A stretch of DNA of 64,000 nt from Hygrocybe punicea (lineage: Eukaryota > Basidiomycota > Agaricomycetes > Agaricales > Hygrophoraceae), in the NCBI GenBank assembly GCA_963556145.1, contig OY744470.1, positions 3,162,001-3,226,000 on the forward strand. The letters run 5' to 3'. The position numbers were made by a program, and so were the translations under genes. This document shows positions 34,096-44,370 of the stretch, one piece after another (within the stretch, counting starts at the first letter, position 1; each line of letters begins with the position of its first letter). The notes beneath the pieces are model-generated. The model ran no database searches, was not told where the DNA came from, and saw nothing but the letters and a program-made list of their open reading frames with translations.

Positions 34096-34168
34096 GGTTG
34101 TGTAGTCAAGAGGTTATAGCCATGTGGTTGATGTGTTAAAGTCCTGGGTTCAATCCCAGGAGTTGCCA
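34096..34168 (+). repeat. Degenerate tRNA-like sequence (possible SINE head)
   Basis: 73 bases with an A-box-like TAG TCAAGAGGTTATAGC, a perfect T-arm (CCTGG GTTCAATC CCAGG) carrying the B-box GGTTCAATCC, and an end GCCA followed by a T-run that could stop RNA polymerase III. The acceptor and anticodon stems pair poorly, so it is not a normal tRNA gene. Confidence 0.4.
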
Positions 34169-34209
34169 CTTTTTTATTTAATATAACAACTACAAATCAG
34201 AAGGACGAC

Positions 34210-34508
34210 TTCACCCGGATTCCACCTGGACTCCACCTGGACTCCACCTGGATTCCTTGTGGACTTCAATTAGGTGGAGTCCTGATTCTCCATCAAAAGT
34301 CCTCCAGAGTCCACCATGTGGACTGGACTTTAGGTGGACTCCACATGGACTAAATGTGGACTAAAGGTGGATGAAAAAATGTCAATTTGGCTGTGAGTCC
34401 ACCTTCAGTCCACCTTCAGTCCACCTAAAGTCCACTAATAGTCCAGATGCAGTCCACCTATAGTCCACCAAGAGTCCACATGGACTTTAGGTGGATCCCT
34501 GGCTTAGT
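34210..34508. repeat. Subterminal array of TCCAC/GTGGA motifs, right
   Basis: Copies of ACTCCACCTGG and AGTCCACCT-type motifs occur in both orientations, matching the array at 8030-8390. It ends at GTGGATCCCTGGCTTAGTG. Confidence 0.75.
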
Positions 34509-34605
34509 GACAAGTGCTCCATTTGGCTGAACTGAACCGACGGTTCTAGTTCTGGTTTTTCAAAAATAGTGAAAAACTGGACCAAACCGAACTTCGGCAA
34601 CACTA

Positions 34606-34667
34606 CAATGATTCCAATCTCTTCATGGGCCTTTGGCATGGAACTATCCAGTGTTACTTGCCAGACT
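34606..34667 (+). pseudogene. Plavaka transposase remnant, part 2 of 3
   Basis: Continues the Plavaka frame after the first insertion: SNLFMGLWHGTIQCYLPD. Sixty-two bases later the second large insertion begins. The frame resumes at 57700. Confidence 0.8.
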
Positions 34668-34699
34668 GTAAATCCATATGACTTGTGATTAAACAATGT

Positions 34700-34960
34700 A
34701 CATCACAATGCAAAATCTGTTTAAACACATGTTGTTTAAACACACATTCATGAAGATTCCATTTATTCTCTCTGCTCCAATCAGCGTGTTTAAACATGCA
34801 GGTTTAAACCATTTACACAGATTTAAATGCTTAAACAGACATTCTCTGTGCTCCAATCCATGTGTTTAAACATACAGGTTTAAACATACAGGTTTAAACC
34901 ATCAGCAGAAATTCAGATGATTAAACAGACATTATCCAATGTACTGTTTAAACCGTTAAA
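34700..34960. repeat. GTTTAAAC subterminal repeats, left end
   Basis: At least eight GTTTAAAC or closely related motifs, with a unit CCAATC..GTGTTTAAACATRCAGGTTTAAACC repeated twice. The same octamer recurs at 57420-57660. Confidence 0.75.
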
Positions 34961-34970
34961 ACCATCAACT

Positions 34971-37900
34971 CTAGACAATATCACCTTCCAAGGACTTTGT
35001 AAATGATATCAGGTCCTCGGCGCGCATAGCAGCTACATAATCAGACAAATGGCCCTCAGTCAATCTTACATGCATATATCCAGCCTCGTCAAGTTTCTTC
35101 TTGCGGTCATTCTCCATTCGTCCATACATGTCCGCCTTTTGCCTTGCATAAGCAACATGGCCATCCGAAGAACCTGTCCACAAGACTGAGAGCTGGGACC
35201 AAGCTTGTGTCATCCTCTTGAAGCTCCTTATAACTCTTAGAAACTCTGCAAGTTTTTGCTCGACCTGTTCCTGCCACCGTTGCATTTCAGCTTCTGCACG
35301 AAACCACTGCACACGGTCACCTGTGTGTTGAAGCAAATTTATGAGTAACCATCTTACGTTTTGTAACAGCCTTACCTTCAGCCTCCCACTCCACCATCTC
35401 TTTCACTGACATTTTACCCCAACCCCCCATGTGCCAAAGCCATCCTTCCTTTCCCTCTTGTGCTGTCGGAACTACTGTCATATTAAGCATACACTTTGAA
35501 AGAATAAATATGTCCGTACTGGTGGTACCACTGACAAGGTTTCCATCTTGTTTCCTAGCTGTAGTCTTTGCTATTATGGTTGAGCATTACCAAATGCTAT
35601 ACTGATGAAATTGTCATTCATTACCTTTATTTCGTCGACTCATTTGTGTCCCACTAACTGAAATAAGATGTGTGAGCAATGCCCAACAAGAAACAATGAC
35701 ATTGGCAACACTCACTTGGCAACAGTTCCATCTCTCCTTGATTGGATACTTGGCTATCCGCATGCACCCCGTGCAGGGTTAGATCACCCGTACTGGCCAT
35801 TTGTCCATGCATCTGCCACAGCTTGCCATCTGTCTGATGTGAATCACCCAAACCACGGCCGTGCTGTCTTGACTTCATGAAAGTGTCCTCAATGGTGAGA
35901 GGAGGAAACAGTGACTCGGGATCATTGCTGTCAACAGCCCCAAGCAATATCAGAGCAAGGCGGGCAGATGCATAAGTTTCCATATGATGATCTCGTCGAC
36001 TCTGGGCATCTCTAATATAAGATCCTGACTTGGTGTTTTCAGCCTGTCCACGTGCATTCTTGCGTTTCCGATCCTGGATTGCCGTCAAGGTCTTGACTGC
36101 AGATTGTATTGCACGTAGTGCATCATATGCTTCGCCTTCTCGCAACTTTGCCTCTTCGATACCAAGCGCTATGGCCTCGACGGTCTGTTGCTCTTCATAC
36201 TCGAAATCTGATGGTAGGAAGAGCTTCTCGTGATCAACCTCACATGAACGTTGTCAAGCCACTGCATCTCCAGCCTTGGGCATCAGAAGTCTCTGATCAT
36301 CACGCCATTTCATGATGCGCAGTCGCAACTTCCCTCGCCGAGTGCCAATCTCCTTTTCAAGTGATGCAAGGTGGTGTTCACGATCCTCCGCAACTGTTGC
36401 TCTCAGTTTTCGTCTAAATACAAATTATCAGCAGTCAAGCGAAACACCACTGAAACGTTCAGACTCACTGTGCATCCTGAATTCGAAGACCCTCATTAAG
36501 AAAGGCAGTGATGGAACCTTAGGGAATGTCGGTGTCCGAGAACTTGGACTCCTGTGCAAGCATATGCTGATAAATTGCTGCCTGAGAAGGCACTACAGTA
36601 TACGTGAGTTTGTGAGTTCCAAGTGCTATCAATGTTACGAAAGACTCACCCTTTGACTTGCAATGTCTGTATACACTCTCCATCTCTTTCCCTTTTTGCC
36701 TGGGCTTACGATCCATTTGATCCCATGCGTCTCGCTGTTCTGCATATAAAATACATAGCCCTCAAAAATGATCACGCTTTTGAATGTATAATGCTTTAGC
36801 AAGGTTGAGGTCATGTAACAAAGTGGACGCTATTGCCACCAGTCAATGAAGGTAATGTTAAAGTTCGTGAGCCACTCACCCATTTTCATTGTCTTGAGCC
36901 AGTTCCAATTGCCATGGTGGTCGATCAATGTGTCTTGGCGATGGCCATTGTTCATTTGTCTGACATGAGGACCGAGTTGATTTGCTTCAGGCCAGTAGTG
37001 TTCAGCTGTCTCCCTGTGAAAATGGCCAACACAGGGCATATATGCGGTTGCAAAGGTGTAGAGACACGTCTCTTTGTGCCCCTGGACATGAAGGGCTGGA
37101 ACTGACCACTGCATCCTACGCACAAGAGGTGCCATATCTGGAAAGAACTTCTCAAATCGTTTGATGACGTGGACTGTATGAGCAGTTGCTGTCGTAGGAG
37201 CAGATATGGTCAACGTCTGCCTCCTCATCCTGAAGGTTGATGTCTGTTTCCTCCGGTGAAGACCGTTGACGAGCGCCATGTGCAAGCGCAAAGTCAGTAT
37301 TCGCAAATCTGTTCATAATGTAGGGTAGCGAGTGGAGGAATCGTAGTGAGACACTGCCACATACCTTTCACCAAATTGCATGTCAACTGACGACCAGATG
37401 AAGACGTGACTGCATTGACAATTCACTGTCCCAGTGATATCCATATTCTTGAATTTCTTCTTATCTTGTTTGTTGACGGCTTTCAGATATGTACATGTTG
37501 ATTTCTTAACGCCATGTAACCTAACCAATAAAGAGTTGCACGTTCATATTGTATAATGGTCTGACCTCCTCCGACTTTGGGACATTCCTTAAGTATTCCT
37601 TGTAGAGATCGTCCTTTGGGAAATACGCATTTCCCTGAAAAAGCGATATGTCATCGGGATCACTGTTCTTCTTCATCTTGTTGCACTGGAAGTTGCCATC
37701 AAGGGTCTTCTGTGATTGGTTGAGATGCCTGTGGCATCTCCTATCAGCAAACATATTCATCAACACTGCAGTGGGTCCCACCTAAGTGAGGATGGCATTG
37801 GTTTCCATCCCTGCTCAGTATTGAAACCCGGCTCTGGGCATGCTGGGCAGTGCATGATAAGGTTTCCCGGTCTACGATGTGGTAGCACACGATCGATGCC

Positions 37901-38916
37901 ATGGGCTTGTCCGAGACGCTTGCAAAGGGTGAGCCACCGCCAAACTCGGACAACACGGAGGAAATTCGCATAAGGATCCTGGAGAATAGCATGAGATGCA
38001 AATATAATAATGTCTTTAAACGCACTGGTATGTCTGCTGTAAACACATTGTCCGTCAGGCGCCTGAGAGCTTCAAAGTAATCGTAGGCTGCCTTTTTCGA
38101 TTCTAGATTGTGAAGATGGAACTCTTGGAGAACCTTGAATGTGAAGGCAGTCTTGGTGTCGCGAGTAGTTGCAGGAAATAGCCGAGCCTGCATGAGCTGC
38201 TCAACCTTCATACTAGCCCCAAGGCAGCCACAGACAGCCAGTCATGTGGCGTGAATGCCATTAGTGTCAACAACAGTGAAGAGAATATTGCTCTTGGGGT
38301 TGGGGCAACGAGCTCCGTTGTGACCAAGGTATATGGTGAAACCCAACGATGAGATATCATGGCGAACAAAAAAGCCCCGTTTAGCATCCCAAATTTCAGC
38401 CCAATGGAACGGCAAGTTCTGGTGCGCTTGAATAAAACAATCTGTGCACGATGCACAGTACTGTGTACAATCGTGGCATTGTGTTGTTCGGACGCCATTG
38501 TTGCATGAGCAAAGCGAACCAACTTGGGGATCTGCCTCAAATTCGATGATAAGCCATAGAAAATTTTCAAAGTGCCCATCAAAGTCCTCCAGGAGCCGTG
38601 AATTCTAGTAGTAGAGTTGTAGTTATACTTTTAAGCGCTAACATACAGAACAAACCTGTGTCTGCTTTCTAGGCAGGTCATCTTTGTCATCCATCAGGTC
38701 AGGCTGGTGGCTGGCATCATCGGTGATCAGGGGAGAGAGCGTAGTGATCCCCGTGGTACTCGAATCGGATCTGTGTGTCGTGGTGTGTACTTCCATACCA
38801 GAATCTCCAACGGTCCGAAAGTGTGCTTTATGGACGTGTGGGTTTCTAATTCTTGCAGCCTGCCGGGAAAATTGCAGTTCCTCTTCTTCCACAGAAGCTC
38901 TCCGTTTTCAGCTCAT
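34971..38916 (-). pseudogene. KDZ transposase, CxC2 type, decayed
   Basis: The - strand starts MS then TGA then KRRASVEEEELQ (38916); the sister transposase starts MSRKR, so the TGA replaces Arg. CxC2 cluster: CSCNNGVRTTQCHDCTQYC, CTDCFIQAHQNLPFHW. Further blocks: TIYLGHNGARCPNP; TGA at 38242-38244; then TAFTFKVLQEFHLHNLESKK, NLIMHCPACPEPGFN, TLDGNFQCNK (first Asp), SSYDSNCSY (second Asp), FFPDMAPLVRRMQWSVPALH and EHYWPEANQLG (Glu). The C-terminus includes GEAYDALRAIQSAVKTL and ends GDIV. Introns remain recognisable. Several stops and frameshifts make it inactive. Confidence 0.82.
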
Positions 38917-39111
38917 GTCTCTGGGCCTAATATTGAGAATGATGAGTATGGAACAAACACCACCCCAGTCAATCACGGATACGCACTAGGGATGGGCAAT
39001 CAAGTGAGGTGACTGAAATCAATGGGTTGAGAGTACAATGCAAAACGAGGAACAATAGACTCAACAGTATGTGGCTTGAGGTGGGTAAACGGCAATCCTT
39101 AGATAACATGG

Positions 39112-40475
39112 CCACGGCAGTGCAGAAGAAATGACGCAAAGTCCAATCTCTTGTGAGAGGGAGCAACAGATGCAAAGTCTAAGTCACCGCCAACCAGGAT
39201 GACGTGAAGTCTACTTCCTGAGTGTGCATAAGGAATACAATGTCCATAAATACCCACAGCTTCATCACCTGGCAAGGTTTGTATTGCCCTCCCAACCTCG
39301 AGGGGTGGACAGCCATGTCCATTGATGTGGGTCTGGCCCTCCCAAGGTAATGAGTGCACACCCAAACTTGCTATTTTCCCTGTTACGGTTGTTCGGGAGG
39401 GTGTGCGATGGAGGTCATATGGTTCCTGTGGTTGCTGGTGCTTCTTCCCGATTCTGATGATCCAGGGCGAGACCCGGAAGGCGAGGTCAAGGGTGTTGAA
39501 GTGGAGAGTCTTGCACGTTTGTGATGAGACGATGACGGTGCATACGTTGACGAACCAGAGTTGCCCGATGCGCGAGAGGCTGTTTTGCGGAGTCAGTGAG
39601 TGGAATGTTTAATGGTTGATGTAATAGAATACAAATAGCGTTGATGGTTCGAAACAAGTAGAGTCGCAGGACAACTACAATGGGGTTGCGAGTGGACGAA
39701 GGAGAGGGCTTAACGGTACAGGGAGCGTGTAGAGTTGTATTGTAGCGACGCATACCGATGATCGCGCAAAGACGAGTTCTAGAATGAAATGTTTGTCAGC
39801 AGTGAATGGATATATAGATAGAAATGAGATGACACGAAGTCTAATCTCCAGCAGAGCCAGCAACTGATGCAGAGTCTAAGTTGCTGTCGTGGCCCATCCA
39901 GGTTGACACAAAGTCTAATCCAGGATGTGCCAGTGCATGAAAATGAGTTTGACACTTACCAGCGACGTTGGCTCCACTGAGTCGAAACACACAAATGCTA
40001 CATGACCGAATCCGGATTACAAATTCTGTATAAGCATTTTTTTGTCAACAAATCAGCACATCGACTTCTACGTTTCCATTCAAGTAACAGTAAGTCATAC
40101 CCATCTTATCTGTCTTCCTACCCAGAACTAGACTCTGTGTCATTCTGGTGGAGTTGAGACTTTGACTTTGCGTCGGTCTCAATTCACCGCGAGAGATTTG
40201 ACTCTGCATCGTCTCTTGCACGTACCTCGCAAAGCTGTTCAACATAACTCACAACCATTATTCTAGGTTGCCTTTTGGTTCACCTGTACGCCACGTCCCG
40301 CGGCATCCAGTGCAAGACAAGTTTCGAGGTGGTAGTTTAACGGTTAGTCCTTTTTTTTCATCCAACTTTGTGCAATCCCAGAATTCGACTATGCATCGTT
40401 CCAGCAAAGTAGGGACTTTGACTTTGCGTCAGTCTTTACTCACCATGAGAGATTAGACTTTGCGTCGTCTCTAAC
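39112..40475. mobile_element. Non-autonomous element with GACGCAAAGTC motifs
   Basis: The left side carries many forms of ATGACGCAAAGTCTAATCTC in one orientation (39128-39910). The right side carries the opposite orientation (GACTTTGCGTCGTCT, 40130-40470). The two edges are inverted versions of RACGACGCAAAGTCYAATCT. Exact ends and a target duplication could not be fixed. No gene inside was recognised. Confidence 0.5.
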
Positions 40476-40489
40476 CCTCTTCATTGAAT

Positions 40490-40876
40490 ATTAGAGTGAC
40501 TGCTGTCCCAGATTCTGCCGTTAATTTCATTGGTCCTCAATCTCCATTGATCCGCTGGAACTCCTTCAACAATGCCGACCTAATGGTACAGGTTGTGTCT
40601 ATGACAAGAGCTTATACTTATTCATATCATCCTGCAGATCCTATAGGCCCATTTGATGCTCGTGTTGCTGCAATCATAGATGGTTTCCAGCCCAGAGTAA
40701 ACGACACGATAATCACATCACCCAACATGGACATTACGAGTCCCTATAAGGGAATCGTTCTATACGGTGGATTCTCAAACTCAGGGTCAGACTCTAATTT
40801 GCCAAGCTGTGGGAACAATTTTGTGAAACTGTGGGAACAATTTGGAAGCCCTGGGAATAACTATAAAACCGTGTGA
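40490..40876 (+). other. Unidentified open frame, fragment
   Basis: About 128 codons with balanced composition: RVTAVPDSAVNFIGPQSP, LIRWNSFNNADLMVQVV, GPFDARVAAIIDGFQPRV, YKGIVLYGGFSNSG. No ATG precedes it in frame except one within it, so it looks like a fragment of a longer gene cut on the left by the element at 39112-40475. I do not recognise the family. Confidence 0.3.
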
Positions 40877-41199
40877 CTGGGCGGAGTTGAGTGTGAGAAT
40901 TTGTTGTCCCAATCGGCAAGAACAATAAGGCAGCCGGATCACAGCAGCCAAAATTGGAAATGGGTAGTGTTATATCATGTTGGTATTGCAATTGCAATTG
41001 GTTTCTGATAATGATCACATGCATTCATAATGCAATGCGCCGTGTATGAATGAACAATATGTCAGTGGTATCTGTCATGTAGCCACATCTACTGTGTGTA
41101 ATAGAATTGTTGATAATGAAATGAGGTCAAACAGTGTCCATTGTACACTTGTCACACAGGTCCAAATGTGTGTGGTGAGTGTTTGGTAGGTGGCTTTAA

Positions 41200-42130
41200 T
41201 CTGGCGCAGTCATTTGCACAAACATCTGTATGGTGTTTTGGTGGACATGTTCAGTGCATGTCAGTAAACTAGTATGACCAGATATACGACACCAAACACA
41301 TCGAACATGTTCGGTGTGTTTGGTGGACATGTTTGGTGCATGTCAGTAAACTAGAATGACCAGATATACAACACCGAACACATCGAACATGTTCGGTGGA
41401 CATGTTCGGTGCATGTCAGTACAGTGGTATAACCAGATATACTACACTGAACACATCGAACATGTTGAACTGGTGTGTTCGGTTGACATGTTCGGTGGAT
41501 GTTGGTAAGCCAATATGATTAGGTATACTACACCAAACACATCCAGTGTGTTTGGTGGACATGTTTGGTGGATGTCCATCGATTGGTATGACTAGGTATA
41601 CTACACCGAACACATCCACCAAACACACTGAAGATGCCGCAGCCTGCATGTGGGGCATTTCCCTTGCACAAATAGTTGTATGAACAATGTATTCGGTGTA
41701 TCTGTAGTGTAGCTACCAGTACAATGTTCATTAGAATTAATATTAATGCAAACATTGACTACTTGTTGAAGAGGTCCAAAGTGTTCGGTATGTTCGGTAA
41801 GGTGTTCGGTTGATGTCCCAGCCTTCATCTGTGGCATTTCCCTTGCACAAATAGTTGTACGAACAACGTATTCGATGTATCTGTAGTGTAGCTACCAGTA
41901 CAATGTGTATTAGAATTAATATTAATGCAAACATTGACTACTTGTCGAACAGGTCCTGTCCCAGCCTTCATCTGTGGCATTTCCCTTGCACAAATCGTTG
42001 TACGAACAACGTATTCGATGTATCTGTTGTGTAGCTACATGTACAATGTGTATTAGAAATATCATTAATGCACACATTGACTACTCGTCGTACAGGTCGA
42101 AAGTGTTCAGTCAGTGTTCAGTAGATATCC
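41200..42130. repeat. Two minisatellite-like repeat families
   Basis: 41200-41640: about four copies of a 110-120 base unit with GAACATGTTCGGTG, TTTGGTGGACATGTT and GACCAGATATAC. 41640-42130: three copies of a roughly 170-base unit with GATGTCCCAGCCTTCATCTG, GTACGAACAACGTATTC and GCAAACATTGACTACTTGT. The short TGTTCGGTG motif occurs in both orientations. Confidence 0.75.
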
Positions 42131-42204
42131 CAGCCTTTTTCTGATGCATTCCCCTTCCACCCACAATTGTACACACATTATATCAGATGTGTCTGTGTTG
42201 CAGT

Positions 42205-42577
42205 CACTGGATGCAAGCCATAATATTTCTAATAAAAATGTCTTGAAATTGCCTGGAAATTAATCCATATTATTTTAACATGTCATTTGCAGAGAACATT
42301 TACATATTTAGTGCATATTTTTCGTACATTTCTGAGACAGGTATCATAAAGATATGATAAACATTATAAGAAAACCAAGATGTTTCAAGACTATGAAATT
42401 ATATTTCTTTTAAGATAGCACTCAAGATACTTTTATGATAACTTCCTTTAAAACGAACTGACATTATTTAGAAGGTTTTTAAAATTTTTCTCACAATGTT
42501 GTATTAAAGTAACATGGATTAATTTCCAGATAACTTCAAGATATTTTGAGTTGAAATACTATGGCTTGCATCCAGTG
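42205..42577. mobile_element. 373-base CACTG MITE with 3-base target duplication
   Basis: The left end CACTGGATGCAAGCCATAAT and the right end in reverse complement CACTGGATGCAAGCCATAGT are inverted over about 75 bases, including CTGGAAATTAATCCAT. AGT flanks both sides (42202-42204 and 42578-42580). CACTG ends with a 3-base duplication fit the CACTA superfamily, which includes Plavaka. It is non-coding and AT-rich. Confidence 0.75.
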
Positions 42578-43542
42578 AGTCATATATAATATGCACATTG
42601 AAATCGTTCCCAATGCAAGCAGTGATTTCTTGTCAAAGAGATATAATACAATGTTCCACCTTCAACCCTCGGCAATCCCATTGTAGACATAATAGTATGA
42701 CCTGTATATTGGATGGGTCTGTACAAGTGCTACATATCCTTGCAATGCACCTCATACTTAATACATTATCAATACTGGTAAAACAGGCTGAATGGATTTC
42801 AGTAAATCATTGGGCCAGTGTCCCAGACACAGTATGCAGCATTGCAGTGCAACAGACACTGTCTGTTCCATAAATTCCATTCGTGCATGTCACACCTATC
42901 TTCATCATGTGTGCTGGAATTGGTTCAGGTGTTCAACACTGATCAAACTGTTACACAAGAACATTATGTCACCAACTTCACAGCTTCATGAATCGGAAGC
43001 ATTGCTAGTGCACAAGCTGAACCAGTCATCTTGTTGATTCTGGTATCATCAAACCCAGTGATCTTATCAAAGTGGTTCCAATACAAGTGCAGTTGGTGTC
43101 ATTGTACATGTGTTTATTTCTACCATACTCACAGGAGGTCATTCTTGACCCGACAAATAATTCAGATACTTAGAGTTTCTGGATATACTTACTATGTATT
43201 CTGTAAAACTTTCACAGAGTAACTATGACTACTGATAGAGTAGTAAATTAGTTGTATATATGCCAGCATGAACACTGCAAACTTGATATGAAAGATGCCA
43301 ATTTGGGATCTGATATTGCATTATGATAAATTGGAAGGAACAGGGTATAATCAATTATGAAAGCTATATCATTGTAGTATGGTATCTGAATGGTATCTGA
43401 ATGGCATCAGTATGTAATAATAAAGGAAATATTAATAACTTTGCAAATATTGATTATCATAGCAGCATCATAATACTGTATGATTTGTATCCACTTATTC
43501 TCTCATTACTAAAAAGGGACGAGTAACCTGCCATGCAAAGCA
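42578..43542. other. Non-coding stretch before gene H
   Basis: AT-rich, with no supported exon on either strand. It probably contains the promoter of gene H. Confidence 0.5.
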
Positions 43543-43637
43543 ATGGCCCACACCCCACTAGTCATCTATAAGCCTCCGTTAGGTAGACGCCTGGTTCGTT
43601 TAAGAAATGATTGCCGCTACGCAGACGACGATTACAT

Positions 43638-43645
43638 GTTATGGC
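43638..43645. repeat. Target-site duplication of CxC1 KDZ element, left copy
   Basis: GTTATGGC, identical to 51253-51260. Confidence 0.92.
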
Positions 43646-44235
43646 TAGTGTTGCCACGACTATAGCCGATGTTTTTTGAAAAATTGCCTTTTTAGGCTAG
43701 TAAAATTAGCTAAAATTATGAAAATATTTGAGGAGATGGGCAAAGCCAAAAGCTGAGGGGTCACTTAAGGGTGCTAAGAATTTGGTGCTCAATCTTCAGA
43801 GTTATTCAACCATAGCTGTTGAGTCTAGTCAGCTACAGTCAAACAGCTATCCTTGAATAACTCTGAAAATTGAGCCCCAAATTCTTAGCACCCTTAAGTG
43901 CACCTGTGAATCCCAACTGTTCCCACGTATTAGCAGTGGTAATGTGGCCGACTTCCACTGCTAACTAGCAGTAGTTTTCATTATTTAGGGCCTCCTGCAA
44001 TAAACCTTCAATAGCTCGGGGACTTGGCATGTATTTCTATAGCTCAATGCCAGATGCTACATTGGGATGTTTGGTCATTGTTGGTGTGTCCCGATGCAGC
44101 AGTTGGCTTATGCGCTCGCTGTGGTGCCGCTCGCTGCTTCCGCATTAGGCAACTGCCTGCGCGAGACAGCGCGCCTTCGCGCTCATTGTCCCAAACGTCG
44201 AGCTCAACATTTTTTAACTATTTTCATGTACTACA
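43646..44235. repeat. Left terminal inverted repeat of CxC1 KDZ element
   Basis: Matches the reverse complement of 50794-51252 almost base for base apart from the TTAA-flanked insertion at 43769-43893. A short open frame beginning MACISIAQCQMLHWD exists in both arms but is probably incidental. Confidence 0.92.
43769..43893. mobile_element. 125-base MITE with TTAA target duplication
   Basis: The arms read GGGTGCTAAGAATTTGGTGC inward from the left and a near-identical sequence from the right. TTAA flanks both (43765-43768 and 43894-43897). The right TIR has a single TTAA at this place (about 51132), an empty site. TTAA targeting fits a piggyBac-type source. Confidence 0.88.
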
Positions 44236-44370
44236 GCATGCAGTTTGCAATAGATTGCTTACAGTAAAGATGATGCATTCGAAGAAGGGGGAACAGGAGG
44301 GGTATTTCAAAGGATAATGTAGGGGCAACGGGGATGGAATTCAGCTGAAGGGAGACGGCTACGATGGCCA

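Larger units (their letters stand above)
8014..34509. mobile_element. Inner inverted-repeat element nested in the hAT-like element
   Basis: The left edge CACTCCCCTGGGAATCCAC and the right edge, reverse-complemented as CACTAAGCCAGGGATCCACC, resemble each other. Both lead into arrays of a GGACTCCACATGGA-type motif (8030-8390 and 34210-34508), like subterminal repeats of a CACTA or KDZ element. No matching target duplication is visible (tat against aca; 8-base flanks also differ), so the exact edges are uncertain. It contains a KDZ transposase relic at 9099-9720 and the Gypsy. Confidence 0.45.
6898..34605. mobile_element. 27.7 kb hAT-like composite element inserted in Plavaka gene
   Basis: The left end reads TAGTGATGCTGAAGTTCGGT. 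The right end, reverse-complemented, reads TAGTGTTGCCGAAGTTCGGT. Each is flanked by CAATGATT (6890-6897 and 34606-34613), a perfect 8-base duplication. Both subterminal zones carry repeats around GAACCG/CGGTTC, as hAT elements do. Deleting the segment plus one duplication copy joins MHLVALND to SNLFMGLWHGT, the expected Plavaka sequence. No hAT transposase is visible, so this is a non-autonomous element swollen by later insertions: an inner inverted-repeat element, a Gypsy, a KDZ element, a MITE and a small LTR element. KDZ elements here also use 8-base duplications and TAGTGTTGCC ends, so a KDZ origin is a real alternative to hAT. Confidence 0.8.

Noticed and set aside
44024..44317. MACISIAQ.. 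frame in the KDZ terminal repeats as a gene
   Set aside because: It is present in both arms only because they are inverted copies; no domain, and it ends within repeat DNA.
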